A DNA stretch of 64,000 bases from Winslowiella toletana (GTDB lineage: Bacteria; Pseudomonadota; Gammaproteobacteria; Enterobacterales; Enterobacteriaceae), in contig NZ_JAGGMQ010000001.1 in assembly GCF_017875465.1 (NCBI RefSeq), forward strand, positions 1,364,001 to 1,428,000. Reading direction: 5' to 3'. Both the position numbers and the translations under genes were made by a program. Numbering within the stretch: the first letter of the stretch is position 1; each line of letters begins with the position of its first letter. The notes under the pieces are model-generated. The model was not told the origin of the DNA and ran no database searches. It saw nothing but the letters and a program-made list of their open reading frames with translations. Shown in pieces: positions 29,069 through 40,385 of the stretch.

Positions 29069-32000
29069 GTCGCCTCCTGTGCGCTACCGGCAAATAACTG
29101 GTCCAGCGCCGTCACAAATTCCCCGGAAGGGCGGGTGTGAAATACGCCGTTTTCACTGGCGCTACCGTCGACTCCGCGTAAAAACAGATACAGCACGCCG
29201 CCAAAGTGACGCTGATAGTCATAATCCGCCAGCCGGTGGCGCAGATATCGGTGCAGCGCCAGCGTATAGAGCTGATACTGCAAATCATAACGATGGGCGA
29301 TCATTGCCTGCTCCATCGCCTGCGGGGTATAGGCTGCACTCTCGTCGCCCAGCCAGTTAGATTTATAGTCCAGCAGGTAATATTTCCCCTGCCAGCAGAA
29401 CACCAGGTCGATAAAGCCTTTCAGCATACCGCGCACCTGCTGGAAATTGAGTTCAGGCGCCTGTGCTGACAGCGCATCATGCTGACGCATCACTTTGTCG
29501 AGCGCAGGCGCGCTTAGCAGCGCGCTAATCGGCAGATAAAATTGCAGTTCGACCTGCATCTGTTGCGGCTGCAACTGACTAAGGCTGACGCCGCTGTTAT
29601 TCAGCGGTGTCGCCAGAATACGTTCGACCCACTGCTCCAGTACCGGCAGCCATATCTCATCGTAGCCCTGTTGCTGCAACTGTTGCTGTAGCCATTCGCG
29701 GTTTAGCGGCTGGGTAAAATCGATATTTTCAAACAGACTGTGCAGAAAAGTGCCCGGCGATGCGCCACGGGGAAAGCTGTGCGGAGTAAGTGCTGGCTCA
29801 CTTACCTGACCCGCTTCACCCGCAGCGTCAACATCAAAACGCGGCGTCAGATCGAGCGCCATAGTGGGCCCATGCTGCTGTAAACCGGAGTAACTGGTTA
29901 CGCGCCACTCATCACGCAACGCGCGACCAACCTGCCGGCTGCTGAGCGGTTGCTGATCCGTTAATGCGGGCTGCCAGGGGGTATTATCGCTAACCTCTTC
30001 GCGGGTCAGTGCCATCTCTTCACCATCCAGCTGCTGTAACAACGCAAGCAACTGCTCACTGTCAGCCTCCTCGCCGCGTTGCAGCAGGAAGCCGAGGGCG
30101 CTTTTATGCAGATCGCTGCTGCCCTCTTTCTTGCGATTGCCCTTTACCAGTGGCGCAATACCGATACTGCAATGCCAGATGGAACGCGTCAGCGCCACAT
30201 ACAGCAGACGTAAATCCTCCGCCAGCCGCTCCTGTTCCGCCAGTTGCTGACTCTCTTCATCACCCTGCAGATCGAGCAGCGCCTGAAAGGTTTGCCGATC
30301 GTGATAAATGCCGTTTGCCGCCTCACGGAAATTGGCGACAAACGGCAACCACACCAGCGAATATTCCAGCCCTTTGGATTTATGGATGGTGACAATCTGC
30401 ACCAGATGGCGATCGCTTTCGAGCCGCAGCTGCTGATTAGAGGCCTGGCTGTCAGGCTGCGCAATCTGCTGCGCCAGCCAGCGCACCAGCGCATGTTCAC
30501 TGTCGAGCTGGGTCGCCGCTTCCTGCAACAGCTCTCCAAGATGCAGCAGATCGGTAAGCCGACGCTCGCCACTGGCGGACAGCAACAAATTTTCGCCAAT
30601 ATGGCGCTTCACCATCAGTTCACGCAGCATCGGCAATACACCGCGCTTCAGCCAGTGCTGGCGATAACGGTCGAACTCATCCACCAGCCGGTTCCAGGCG
30701 CGTTCATCCTGACTCAGACTATCGAGGGCAGGCGCATCCAGCCCGAGGATGCTGGTCGCCAGCGCGCTGCGCAGGGTACGCTCCTGCTCCGGCGCCAGCA
30801 CCGCCTGCAACAGCCATAACAGTTCCCGCGCTTCCGGGGTGGAAAACACGCTGTCGCGATTGGAGAGATAAACTGAAGGAATATTCAGGCCGTTCAGCGC
30901 TTCGCGCATCACAGCCGCTTCACCATAACTGCGTACCAGAATGGTGATATCCGATGCCTGCACCGCGCGCATCTGTTCGCCTTTGCCGATCAGCGCTTTC
31001 CCCTGCTGCCCAGCGCTCAGCCAGTGACGGATCTCAGCAGCACACTGACGCGCCATATACTGCTGATACTCACTGACGCCAACGCCGCTGCCCGGCTGCA
31101 ACCAGAAGCGCAACGCCGGTTGCTGCTGCCCCTCTACAGTAAAACGCAGCGCCTGGTTGGGCGCTGCGGCTTGTACCGGCAGAAAGGGGATCTCGTGAAA
31201 TAAAAACGGATTGTCCAGCCGCGAAAACAGCCGGTTAACACTGGCAATCATCGGCGGCGAGGAGCGCCAGTTAGTGTCCAGCGTATAGTGCGCACTCACT
31301 TCGGAACGCGCTTTCATATAGGTGAAAATATCCGCGCCACGAAACGCATAGATCGCCTGTTTCGGGTCGCCAATCAGCAGCAGCGCGCTTTCCGGCTGCC
31401 CGACATACAGCGTGCGGAAAATCCGGTACTGCTGCGGATCGGTATCCTGGAATTCATCGATTAACGCCACCGGATAGCGGTTACGGATGGTGCTGGCCAG
31501 CAACGGCCCGCCGGGCTGCTGCAACGCCTCGTCAAACCGGCTAAGCAGGTCATCAAAGCCCAGCTGCGCACGCAGTCGCTTCTCCCGCCGCGTGGCAAAA
31601 CGAATCTCCTGTAACGCCCGGGCAATTACCAGGTCACGCAGCGACAGCGGCTCCGCCAGAAACAGCTCAACCGCGCTAAACAAGGCATGCCGCGGGGCCT
31701 GACCTTTTTTGGTCTTCTCATCCAGCGTGCTCTGCGCAAAACGCTCCAGATCCTTTGGCACCGTGTAGGTCTGCGTCTCTTCTTCCGCCCACTGGCCGAT
31801 TTTCTCCAGCCAGTTCGGCAGATGTTTACTGCTGTAGCTACGTTTATCGACGCCAGAATCACTGATTAGCGCATGCAGTTCAGCCGCAGCCGCCCGCCAT
31901 TGCGCTTTCAGTTGATCGATACGGGCAATCAGCTTCGCATGGCGTTCACTCAGCGTCTCATCCAGTGCCGGCGGATATTTCAGCGTGGGTGATTCACCCT

Positions 32001-32607
32001 GTAGCCAGGGCGACAGCGTTGACAGCAACGCATCCGGCCCACTCCACTCCGCCGCCACTACCTGCGCAATCGACAGCGGCAACGGGTAGCAGTGACGACG
32101 CCAGAAATCGGCGGTCGCCTGACGGCGCAGCGTATGCTCATCCTCGATCAGCTGCTGTTCAAACAGCATGCCGGATTCAAAAGCATTAAGATTCAGCATA
32201 CGCTGGCAGAAACCATGGATGGTGAAAATCGCCGCCTCATCCATCTGCCGCTCCGCCGCCAGCAGCATTGACGCCGCCTGTTGCAGATCGTCGATTTGCA
32301 GCAGTAGCTGTTGCAGCATCAGATCATCAGTGGCGCCGCGCACACAGGCAATACGCAGCTGATGAATATTGCTACGAATACGCCCGCGCAGCTCGGCAGT
32401 GGCGGCCTCGGTAAAGGTTACCACCAGTATCTCCTCTACCGACAGCGGACGCGGATACGCCGCCTGCTGTCCGAGCCCCAGCAGCAACCGCAGATAGAGC
32501 AGGCCAATGGTAAAGGTTTTACCGGTTCCCGCAGAAGCCTCAATCAGCCGCTCACCCGCCAGCGGCAGGGTTAAGGGGTCAAGGCGCTGCGGAATCGGAT
32601 CACTCAT
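29062..32607 (-). CDS. recB: Exonuclease V (RecBCD) beta chain RecB
   Basis: 3'-5' SF1A helicase plus nuclease subunit of RecBCD; it loads RecA after Chi. Walker [10 protein letters not shown] is at residues 23-31, [14 protein letters not shown] and [17 protein letters not shown] are helicase motifs II/III, and the C-terminal nuclease active site [10 protein letters not shown] lies near 1080. Length 1181 aa (E. coli 1180). The start overlaps the ptrA stop by 4 nt. Confidence 0.96.
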   Translation of the reverse strand: MSDPIPQRLDPLTLPLAGERLIEASAGTGKTFTIGLLYLRLLLGLGQQAAYPRPLSVEEILVVTFTEAATAELRGRIRSNIHQLRIACVRGATDDLMLQQLLLQIDDLQQAASMLLAAERQMDEAAIFTIHGFCQRMLNLNAFESGMLFEQQLIEDEHTLRRQATADFWRRHCYPLPLSIAQVVAAEWSGPDALLSTLSPWLQGESPTLKYPPALDETLSERHAKLIARIDQLKAQWRAAAAELHALISDSGVDKRSYSSKHLPNWLEKIGQWAEEETQTYTVPKDLERFAQSTLDEKTKKGQAPRHALFSAVELFLAEPLSLRDLVIARALQEIRFATRREKRLRAQLGFDDLLSRFDEALQQPGGPLLASTIRNRYPVALIDEFQDTDPQQYRIFRTLYVGQPESALLLIGDPKQAIYAFRGADIFTYMKARSEVSAHYTLDTNWRSSPPMIASVNRLFSRLDNPFLFHEIPFLPVQAAAPNQALRFTVEGQQQPALRFWLQPGSGVGVSEYQQYMARQCAAEIRHWLSAGQQGKALIGKGEQMRAVQASDITILVRSYGEAAVMREALNGLNIPSVYLSNRDSVFSTPEARELLWLLQAVLAPEQERTLRSALATSILGLDAPALDSLSQDERAWNRLVDEFDRYRQHWLKRGVLPMLRELMVKRHIGENLLLSASGERRLTDLLHLGELLQEAATQLDSEHALVRWLAQQIAQPDSQASNQQLRLESDRHLVQIVTIHKSKGLEYSLVWLPFVANFREAANGIYHDRQTFQALLDLQGDEESQQLAEQERLAEDLRLLYVALTRSIWHCSIGIAPLVKGNRKKEGSSDLHKSALGFLLQRGEEADSEQLLALLQQLDGEEMALTREEVSDNTPWQPALTDQQPLSSRQVGRALRDEWRVTSYSGLQQHGPTMALDLTPRFDVDAAGEAGQVSEPALTPHSFPRGASPGTFLHSLFENIDFTQPLNREWLQQQLQQQGYDEIWLPVLEQWVERILATPLNNSGVSLSQLQPQQMQVELQFYLPISALLSAPALDKVMRQHDALSAQAPELNFQQVRGMLKGFIDLVFCWQGKYYLLDYKSNWLGDESAAYTPQAMEQAMIAHRYDLQYQLYTLALHRYLRHRLADYDYQRHFGGVLYLFLRGVDGSASENGVFHTRPSGEFVTALDQLFAGSAQEATC

Positions 32608-35495
32608 TTTTTCTCACTCATTACCGGTAAAATTTGTTGCAGGCTGGAGACATTTTCCCAGGTTTTAAAGCCTTCGCCTTGGGCATAGTCCGGTTTAGCA
32701 TGCTGGGTACCGGAGATTTGCGACATCAGCACCAGGCCCTGCTGTTTCATTACCGCATTATGGAAAAAGTCCGCCAGCGTCTCTGGCGTCAGCAGCTTAA
32801 CCTGCTCGATCACTTTGTCACGGGTATCAAAACGGTAGTTTTCGCGGTCAAAATCTTTGGTAAAACGCCCGGCCTCTTCATCCAGCGTTTGCGGCCGCTG
32901 TTTCAGTTCATTAATCATCGCCTGCTGATACTGGGCAAAATCGTCTTTGCTCATCGCGCGCAGACGTTTTTCCGCGGTTGGATAAAATGCCTGATAGCGC
33001 TGTAGCAGGTATGCCGGCTGCTTGCTGTTGCTCTGTAACAGGAAACCGATGCCCCACTGACGCCCGACCGGCATCTGGAAGGCAAATACCGCATAGCCAA
33101 GCTGCTCTTCAGTACGCAGCTGATTATAGAACCATGGCTGTACAATCTGGCTGAGCATCGCGCTGCTGGCGATACTCTGATGTTCAGCATAGCCGGTTGG
33201 AATATAAACCGCCGCCAGCGCCGAATCCGTGCTGCTGCCGGTTTTTTCAATATTCGCCAGCATCGGCTTATCAACCGCGACATATTCACTGTGCCACCAG
33301 TTCTCACCGCTACACTTCAGCTGGTCACGCACATCACGCGCCAGTGTACTGACCGCATCCGGCGTCATATTGCCCACCACCAGCATTTCCGGCGTGGCGT
33401 TTTCCAGCAGCTGCTTACGGTACGCAAGCAGCTCTTTCACCGTAATCGACGACAATAACTTACGACGCTCGCTGCGCTCAGTATAAGGAAGCTGCGACAA
33501 CATCTGTACCGGCTGAATCGCCTGTTCAAACGCCTTACCTTTATCCGCCGAATCCAGACGCTCGGCATACCATGACTTCGCCTGTTCCAGCTGCGCCTCA
33601 TCCGGGGTAAAGCTGGCGTAGCCTGCCAGCAGAGTTTTCAGCAGCTTCGGCAGGCGCTGGGTGAAACCACTGGCGCTAAACATCACGCCGTCGTCTTCGG
33701 AAGTCGAGAAGCTGATGCCGCCCACCGACGCCTGCGAACTCAGTTCGTCCAGCGCCACACCGGCCAGATAGTCATTCAGCGCAAACAACACCTGGCTACG
33801 CGCGTCATTCATCGAGGCTTTATTACGCAGCGCCAGGGTGATATTGGCTTTTGGCTCATCAGCATAGAACTGGCTCGGCATATAAAATACGCGCAGGCCA
33901 GGCTCATTGATCAACTCCTGTGGATGTTCCCAGCTTTTTTTGCCGGCAGGGATCAGGCTGAAATCGTCCGGGATATAGGGGTTAAGCACCGGCAGTGAAA
34001 GTGCAATCGCTTCCCCCTGCTGTTGCCAGTCAGCGAAGCGCTGTGGGGTGATTTTATCGACCTGATAAGGCGCTTCCACAAAATAGGCGCTCTTATTGTG
34101 CGGCTCATTCGGACTGATATACCAGATCCGTGCATTCTCTGGTGTCATGCCCTGCAAACGCTTTTCGATCGCCGCCGCATCGTATTGATCGGCGATGTAA
34201 GGCGCATCCAGTGTATGCTCTACCGGCACACGCAGCATGGTATCCACCAGCCATTCGATATAGTCCATATCACGGGTGATCGACGGATAACGGAAATCGA
34301 GATCCAGCACATGCGACACTTCATCAAAATAACGTTTATCGACGCCATCTTTGCGCAGCATATTGATATAGCTGAATACCGCCGCCACCACCTGATCGCG
34401 ATTCGCCAGTCCTTTATCAGTCAGAGAAACCGAAATGGCAAAGATCCCGCCATTACGATCGATCACCGGATCAGCGCCCGCGCTGATCGAATCCGCCAGG
34501 CCGCTTTTCTGTAACCAGTCGGACAGGGTATTTTTGCTGCGGTTGCCAATCAGATAGCCGATCAGCGTATCGGTTTTACTGCGGAATTTATCGCTATTAT
34601 TATCAATGCGGAATTCGATTTTTAACTGCTTACGCGGCTGAGCAGGCACATAGTGAATGATAATACCTTTCTGCTTTTCGGTCGCCGCTGGCACCGTAAT
34701 CTCTGGCACGCTGGCCTGACGATTCGCGACACGCCCGTAGGTCTTCACCGCGATCTGCGCCATTTCCGGCAGCGATTTATTGCTGTAGATCACCGCCTTC
34801 ATCAGATTGGCCGAGTAGTAGCGCTGATAAAACGCGGTCAGTGCATCATGCAGTTTGCTGTCAGGCTTATCACGCAGGGTTTCGAGGTTACCGCCGGAGA
34901 AGCGGGCGCTCGGATGCTGCGGGTTCAGAGTTTCCGCCCCCACTTGCGCCATCCGCAACCCGTCACGGGAACGCGCCATGGTCAGTTCCGCATTCACCGC
35001 ATTACGTTCGCGATCGGCATTTACCGTATCCAGCAGCGGCTCGGCAATCGCATCCGCCAGACGATCGGCAGCCGGTTCCAGCGCATCATTTTCCACTTCC
35101 AGATAGAAAGCGGTGCGATACGAGGCAGTACTGGCATTATGACTGCCGCCATGCTTTTTGAGGAATTCAGCAAGGTTATCAGGCTGCGGGTAACGCTTTG
35201 AGCCCATTAACACCATATGTTCGAGGTAATGCGCCAGCCCCAGCTGATTATCGGGATCTTCCAGTGAGCCGATCGGCACCGCCAGTGAGGTCAGGGATTT
35301 GGGCGCCAGCTTGTCGGATACCAGCAGTACCGTCATACCATTTTCCAGTTTGATTGCCTGGTACTGACGCGGGTCCTTTTCGCTTTTGCGGATAGTTTCG
35401 GCCATCGGTTGCCAGCCGTTCGCTGCCTGCGAAAAATGACTCCAGAAGGTAAAGCAAATAAACAGACTCGTGATCCAGACAACGTGCTTACGCAT
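32604..35495 (-). CDS. ptrA: Pitrilysin (protease III)
   Basis: Periplasmic zinc metalloprotease of family M16 that degrades small peptides. A Sec signal peptide (about residues 1-24, WITSLFICFTFWSHFSQA) precedes the inverted zinc motif HYLEH (H89, E92, H93) and the distal glutamate block RERNAVNAEL. Length 963 aa, as in E. coli. It lies between recC and recB, an old arrangement with no clear functional reason; the 138-bp gap from recC may hold its own promoter. Confidence 0.95.
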   Translation of the reverse strand: MRKHVVWITSLFICFTFWSHFSQAANGWQPMAETIRKSEKDPRQYQAIKLENGMTVLLVSDKLAPKSLTSLAVPIGSLEDPDNQLGLAHYLEHMVLMGSKRYPQPDNLAEFLKKHGGSHNASTASYRTAFYLEVENDALEPAADRLADAIAEPLLDTVNADRERNAVNAELTMARSRDGLRMAQVGAETLNPQHPSARFSGGNLETLRDKPDSKLHDALTAFYQRYYSANLMKAVIYSNKSLPEMAQIAVKTYGRVANRQASVPEITVPAATEKQKGIIIHYVPAQPRKQLKIEFRIDNNSDKFRSKTDTLIGYLIGNRSKNTLSDWLQKSGLADSISAGADPVIDRNGGIFAISVSLTDKGLANRDQVVAAVFSYINMLRKDGVDKRYFDEVSHVLDLDFRYPSITRDMDYIEWLVDTMLRVPVEHTLDAPYIADQYDAAAIEKRLQGMTPENARIWYISPNEPHNKSAYFVEAPYQVDKITPQRFADWQQQGEAIALSLPVLNPYIPDDFSLIPAGKKSWEHPQELINEPGLRVFYMPSQFYADEPKANITLALRNKASMNDARSQVLFALNDYLAGVALDELSSQASVGGISFSTSEDDGVMFSASGFTQRLPKLLKTLLAGYASFTPDEAQLEQAKSWYAERLDSADKGKAFEQAIQPVQMLSQLPYTERSERRKLLSSITVKELLAYRKQLLENATPEMLVVGNMTPDAVSTLARDVRDQLKCSGENWWHSEYVAVDKPMLANIEKTGSSTDSALAAVYIPTGYAEHQSIASSAMLSQIVQPWFYNQLRTEEQLGYAVFAFQMPVGRQWGIGFLLQSNSKQPAYLLQRYQAFYPTAEKRLRAMSKDDFAQYQQAMINELKQRPQTLDEEAGRFTKDFDRENYRFDTRDKVIEQVKLLTPETLADFFHNAVMKQQGLVLMSQISGTQHAKPDYAQGEGFKTWENVSSLQQILPVMSEKK

Positions 35496-35633
35496 TCAAA
35501 CCCCTCAACAATAGCGCCTGTGTGTACGCCACAAAAAATAAGTACCACAAAAAAGTAAGTCTGTTACAAAGTAACACCATACCTGGAGTAATTGAAGTTG
35601 CCGCTGCGGCTCTGCCGGGCAGATACCGCGAAC

Positions 35634-38600
35634 TCAGCTCTGGTTAAAGCGCAGTAATGGCAGCAACCAGCTCTCTGCTTCACGGCAAATATGTCGCACC
35701 TGCTCCTCATCCAGTACGCGAAACAGTCGTTGCAGATAAGGATCGCTCCCCTCGCCTTCCAGCTGATAATTACCCTGCCAGGCCTGCAACAGTTTTACCC
35801 GCGCTTTCGCCTGAGTGGCATCATCCAGCAACAGGGAATCGCTTTTCTCGTCATAGCTGGCAGCCAGCCAGGCGCCGCCGGTTTTCGCCAGCAGTAATAG
35901 CGGCGCCGACATGCCCTGTCGATAGCCGTCGATAAAACGCGTCAGCCATTCGCTTGCCGCTTCAGGATCAATGGCATCGAAGGCCCACTGGCTCTCTTTA
36001 CGCCCGTACATGCGGCTGCGACCCGTGCCGCCCATCCGGCAATACACCAGATGTTCCAGCCACAAAGTCAGGCCATCGTTAAAATTCAGTACGCCCGGAC
36101 GCCAGCGCAGTAAACCATCGCTCTGCACCTGCGACAGCCAGCCGCTAAGCTGCACCTCACCGATCTGCAGATTAATCTCCCAGCTTTCACTGCTCTGCCG
36201 CTGTTCACGCACCTGTTCCGCCAGCGTGACCATCTCATCGCGCTGTGCCTGCCAGAACAGCTGGCCAAAGGCGCCATAAGGCAGATCGCCCGCCGCACGA
36301 TGATAAGCAAACAGCTGATCGCCATCTTTGCCGTCAATCAGCGCATTGAGAAGCTGCGCGTTAATCTGGTAACGGCCAAGGCTGTCGAGCTCGAACGGTT
36401 CAGCGTCAGGCAGTTCGCTCTCTTCAAGGTGGAAACCAACGCCCAGTCGCATGCTAAAGAAAGCGCGAACCGGATGACGCCAGAAGCGCACCAGCTGATC
36501 GAAATTCAGTTCCGTCAGTTCCTGTACGGGCAGCGCCTGCATAAATGGCGGATGCGGTTCGCCACTGCCACTGGCCGCGGGCAGCCACTCGGCGGCAAAA
36601 CTTTGATACTCGGCATCCGGCGCAAAATTTTCGGCGGCAAACGGCATGCGGCTGTGCAGATGTTGCAGATGCTCCCGCACCCGCTGCGCACTGCGGTCGA
36701 CATCCAGTTTTTCATCGCCGGGCAGACAAAAACTTTGCGCAATATAATCCACTAACTCACTGACCAGTACCGATGGATAGCGTTCTGAATTATCCTGAAT
36801 TGAGCGACCGATATAACTGATATACAGCTGTTTCTGCGCCGACAGCAGCGCTTCAAGGAACAGATAACGGTCGTCATCGCGACGACTGCGGTCGCCCTTA
36901 CGCGGTTGCTGACTCATTAAATCAAAACCCAGCGGCGGCAGAGTACGTGGATAGACGCCATCATTCATCCCCAGCAGGCATACCACCTTAAACGGAATTG
37001 AACGCATCGGCATCAGGGTACAGAAGTTGACCGGTCCGGCGAGAAAGCGCTGGCTGATGCGCTGCTGATCGAGACGCGACGACAACTCATCACGCAGCAG
37101 CGTCAGCGGCACTGCCTGCTGATACTGCGCCTGAATACCAAAAGTGATCGCCTGCTGCCACTGCTCTTCAATCAGCGCCAGTGCCGCTTCGGTATTGGCA
37201 TCTGCGACAAAGAAATCGTCCAGCAGCTGGCGACACTGCGGTAACCAGGCTTCCAGCTCACGCGCCTGCGACAGACGCTGACGCCACTGGTTTAGCTGCA
37301 TCAGCAGCTCCGCGAGGTTGCCGGCCAGTTCGGCAATCAGGCCGCTTGATTCGTCGTAGGGCAAGATGCCCTGCCAGTCGCCGGACTCACTCTCCATAGC
37401 GTAACCCAGCAGCATGCGCGTAATACCGAAATGCCAGGTGTGCTGACCGGTGGCGGGCAGCGCCAGATCGCGCACGTTATCGTCATCCAGTCCCCAGCGA
37501 ATACCGGATTCCGCTACCCACTGGCGCAGACGACGCAGGCCCGGTTCATCAATATTAAAGCGTGCCGCCAGCGCCGGAACCTCCAGCAGCGCCAGCACTT
37601 CTTCGCTGGCAAAGCGGCTGTCCGGCAGGCTGAGCAGGCTGAGAAAGGCCTGCAATGACGGATGCGCCTGACTGGCGCGACGGTCAGAGATGGCAAACGG
37701 CAGAAAACGCTCACTGGCGGCATTGCCGAATACCGCCTGAATAAACGGCGTATAGGCATCGATATCGGCGACCATCACAATAATGTCGCGTGGCGAGAGT
37801 TCAGGATTATCCGCCATCATCGCCAGCAGACGATCCTGCAACACTTCCACTTCACGCTGCGGGCTGTGGCAGATATGCAGGGCAATGGATCGATCCTGCA
37901 GCTGCAACAGACGCTTCTGCTCGCTGGTTGCCAGTTCCCCGGCGCTGATACCGATAACCGCGTTGTCATCCAGTTCCAGCATATCGCGCTGCACCGCCTG
38001 CAACAGCGAATCGGCCGCGACATCGACAAAGGCATCGATCTCCTGCGCTTCCATCTGCGCCAGTAAGAACAGATTGTCGCGGCCCAGTTTGCCCCACGAG
38101 GCCAGTAATGGATTACTTAGCTGCTGCTCACCGGCGGCATCAAACAGTGACGCGGCGTTATCCGCATCGCGAAACAGTCCGCTCTCGCGCTTTTGCTGGA
38201 AATGACGACGACGGCGACTTTGCAGCCTGGCGAGAAAACCATAGTCCTGAATATCGCCCCAGTAATGACGACAGGGATTGGTGAACAGCAGATGGATATC
38301 GATATGCCTGCCAAGCGCCTGAAGCGCCTGCAAATAGACCGGCGGCAATGCTGAGATGCCGCAGATAAATACCCGATCCGGCAGGCCAGCCGGGCGTTCG
38401 CTGCTCTGTTCCAGTCGCGAGATAAAGCGTGAATAGAGATTGGCGCGATGCCATTCCGGTTGCGCCAGCTGACGGGTATATTCCACCAGCGCTGCCCATA
38501 GCGGCGCCTGCCACTGCTCAGCCTCCCCAATATCCAGCAGCAGCTCTCCTTTCTCCCAGCGGTTCAGCCAGTCAGAACGGTAAACCAGATACTGGTCAAA

Positions 38601-39002
38601 CAGATCGGCGACACGTGCCGCCAGCTGGAACAGCTTACGTTTATCATCGTCGTCGGTAAGATAGTGGTTCAGCGCAGTAAACTCGGGACGCGTCAGCATC
38701 TGCGGCAGCAGCGTCATCAGTTTCCAGCTCATGCTGGCTTTATTAAAGGCGCTCTCTTTGGGAATATCGGGCAATACGCGTACAAACATATCCCAGATAA
38801 AGCTGGCGGGCAGCGGGAATTCAATATTGGCGGCGATGCCAAAATGCTCGGCCAGCGACATCTGTAGCCACTGCGCCATTCCCGGACTCTGCACCAGCAC
38901 CACTTCAGACTGAAAAGGATCACGTAACGGTTGGTTTTCAATATGATATGCCGCCAGCGATTTCAGTAAATCAAGCTGGTTGGAGTGGTAAACCGTAAAC
39001 AT
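35634..39002 (-). CDS. recC: Exonuclease V (RecBCD) gamma chain RecC
   Basis: Chi-recognition and scaffold subunit of RecBCD. The protein is a 1122-aa inactive helicase/nuclease relative (YHSNQLDLLKSLAAY at the N-terminus, MPMRSIPFKVVCLLGMNDGVYPR near 675). Length equals that of E. coli RecC. No intact Walker A is seen, as expected. It follows the pseudopilin genes by 108 bp on the same strand. Confidence 0.95.
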   Translation of the reverse strand: MFTVYHSNQLDLLKSLAAYHIENQPLRDPFQSEVVLVQSPGMAQWLQMSLAEHFGIAANIEFPLPASFIWDMFVRVLPDIPKESAFNKASMSWKLMTLLPQMLTRPEFTALNHYLTDDDDKRKLFQLAARVADLFDQYLVYRSDWLNRWEKGELLLDIGEAEQWQAPLWAALVEYTRQLAQPEWHRANLYSRFISRLEQSSERPAGLPDRVFICGISALPPVYLQALQALGRHIDIHLLFTNPCRHYWGDIQDYGFLARLQSRRRRHFQQKRESGLFRDADNAASLFDAAGEQQLSNPLLASWGKLGRDNLFLLAQMEAQEIDAFVDVAADSLLQAVQRDMLELDDNAVIGISAGELATSEQKRLLQLQDRSIALHICHSPQREVEVLQDRLLAMMADNPELSPRDIIVMVADIDAYTPFIQAVFGNAASERFLPFAISDRRASQAHPSLQAFLSLLSLPDSRFASEEVLALLEVPALAARFNIDEPGLRRLRQWVAESGIRWGLDDDNVRDLALPATGQHTWHFGITRMLLGYAMESESGDWQGILPYDESSGLIAELAGNLAELLMQLNQWRQRLSQARELEAWLPQCRQLLDDFFVADANTEAALALIEEQWQQAITFGIQAQYQQAVPLTLLRDELSSRLDQQRISQRFLAGPVNFCTLMPMRSIPFKVVCLLGMNDGVYPRTLPPLGFDLMSQQPRKGDRSRRDDDRYLFLEALLSAQKQLYISYIGRSIQDNSERYPSVLVSELVDYIAQSFCLPGDEKLDVDRSAQRVREHLQHLHSRMPFAAENFAPDAEYQSFAAEWLPAASGSGEPHPPFMQALPVQELTELNFDQLVRFWRHPVRAFFSMRLGVGFHLEESELPDAEPFELDSLGRYQINAQLLNALIDGKDGDQLFAYHRAAGDLPYGAFGQLFWQAQRDEMVTLAEQVREQRQSSESWEINLQIGEVQLSGWLSQVQSDGLLRWRPGVLNFNDGLTLWLEHLVYCRMGGTGRSRMYGRKESQWAFDAIDPEAASEWLTRFIDGYRQGMSAPLLLLAKTGGAWLAASYDEKSDSLLLDDATQAKARVKLLQAWQGNYQLEGEGSDPYLQRLFRVLDEEQVRHICREAESWLLPLLRFNQS

Positions 39003-39110
39003 CGTTGCTCCTGTTCAATCCTGCTAATGCGCGGCGCTGGCGTCGACACTGTAACCCGGATATAGCGCGAAGCAAACGCGCGATCGCGCAATTTACGCGG
39101 TGCAATACTA

Positions 39111-39416
39111 TCAGGGGTCACAACGCAGCGTCGTCAGCTGCGCTTCACGTCCCAGTGGTCCGCGCGCCTGCGCGCTCAGTAACTGACAACCGCCAGGCCC
39201 GGGCTGCGCCAGCAGCTCCGTCTGCCAGCCATCGACCATATGCCCCTCAATACGTTGCGCGGCATTGCGCCATGCCTGACGCTGCTGCCACTGCTGGGCA
39301 AAGCCGGACGTCAGTACCCGCTGGTACTGCAACAATGCGGTTAAACTGAGGCTAAATAGCAGCAGGGCAAACAGCACTTCCGCCAGACTGAAACCCTGCT
39401 GCCGCTCAGTGAACAT
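39111..39416 (-). CDS. ppdC: Prepilin-type protein PpdC
   Basis: Type IV pilin-like protein of 101 aa with prepilin cleavage motif QQGFSLAEVLFALLLFSLSL near the N-terminus. I start at ATG 39414-39416, the point where the pilin signal begins; the 29 codons upstream are inside ygdB. It overlaps ygdB by 11 nt. Role in pilus or secretion assembly is unproved in E. coli. Confidence 0.85.
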   Translation of the reverse strand: MFTERQQGFSLAEVLFALLLFSLSLTALLQYQRVLTSGFAQQWQQRQAWRNAAQRIEGHMVDGWQTELLAQPGPGGCQLLSAQARGPLGREAQLTTLRCDP

Positions 39417-39843
39417 CAGGATCGCACTCCGCCGCATCGTTAAGCGGGCAGAAATCAATCCAGCCGTGGGCCAACGGCAGTACGCGCCCCTGCACGGCCG
39501 CATCAGGCTGCACCCAGCGCCAGAGGGTTAATGCAGGCCCGGCGTCATTAAGATGTTCGCCACGCAACAATCCGCGCTGGGCATTAGCGTCATTCAGGCA
39601 GGCACGCCACTGCTGCTGCGGTTCCGTCTGGCACTGCCAGCCGCTGTTTTCTGACCATAACAGCTGACTGCCCCATGCCAGCGCGCCCTGCGCTGCATAA
39701 AAATCGATAATATGCCGCCGCTCGTGGGCCACCAGCGACAACGAAGCCGCAAGCTGCTGACGCGTGGCATGCAGCAGCGCCGTTCCCAGTAGTAAGATCA
39801 TCACCACCATACTCAATACCCCGCTTCCCTGTTGTTGGCTCAT
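39406..39843 (-). CDS. ygdB: YgdB family pseudopilin-operon protein
   Basis: A 145-aa DUF2509 protein with one N-terminal hydrophobic segment (GVLSMVVMILLLGTALL, residues 8-24) and blocks GALAWGSQLLW and HGWIDFCPL like E. coli YgdB. ATG 39841-39843 is chosen because it places the hydrophobic segment at the N-terminus and gives the 4-nt overlap with ppdB. Confidence 0.85.
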   Translation of the reverse strand: MSQQQGSGVLSMVVMILLLGTALLHATRQQLAASLSLVAHERRHIIDFYAAQGALAWGSQLLWSENSGWQCQTEPQQQWRACLNDANAQRGLLRGEHLNDAGPALTLWRWVQPDAAVQGRVLPLAHGWIDFCPLNDAAECDPDVH

Positions 39844-40385
39844 GGCAAATTCATTCCGTTTACCCACTGTTCCAGCGTCACCGCGCGCGCAGGCGAGGCC
39901 GGGTGATAACCACTTAATCTAAGTTTAATCGTGCGGTTATCACGCAACGCATAAAACTGGGTCAGCGTGACGGCCTGCGGGTCGGTAAGGCGCTCCCAGC
40001 CGCCGCCCTCACAACTGCTGACGCCGCGCTGCATCTCGAAGCTCTCATTACGTAAACGGTAACCATAAAATTCGCTTTCCGCATGAGCAGGCTCTTCCCA
40101 GCGGCCATTACTGTTTTCATCCCATCTGATGAGTATGCAGCGTCCGTTATCAGCAATCTGCAACCCCTCGCCGCTACACTGGCCATTGCAGTAACCGGCG
40201 CGGCGCAGCGCTTTCTCCAGCGTCATCATCAGTTGCTGTAGCTCCTCCTCAAGATGTAACTGCGCCATCAGCCGGATATTCTGCCCCTGAAGCTGTGGCA
40301 ACAACCGCATGGCTCCCAGCATTAACACCCCGCTGAGCGCCATAACGATCAGCATTTCAATCAGGCTAAATCCTTGCGTTTTCAC
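39840..40385 (-). CDS. ppdB: Prepilin-type protein PpdB
   Basis: Pseudopilin of 181 aa. The start MKTQGFSLIEMLIVMALSG has the peptidase cleavage site before Phe6 and Glu at +5. Overlaps of 4 nt at both ends (ppdA stop, ygdB start) show a tight operon. Processing would require a prepilin peptidase encoded elsewhere. Confidence 0.9.
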   Translation of the reverse strand: MKTQGFSLIEMLIVMALSGVLMLGAMRLLPQLQGQNIRLMAQLHLEEELQQLMMTLEKALRRAGYCNGQCSGEGLQIADNGRCILIRWDENSNGRWEEPAHAESEFYGYRLRNESFEMQRGVSSCEGGGWERLTDPQAVTLTQFYALRDNRTIKLRLSGYHPASPARAVTLEQWVNGMNLP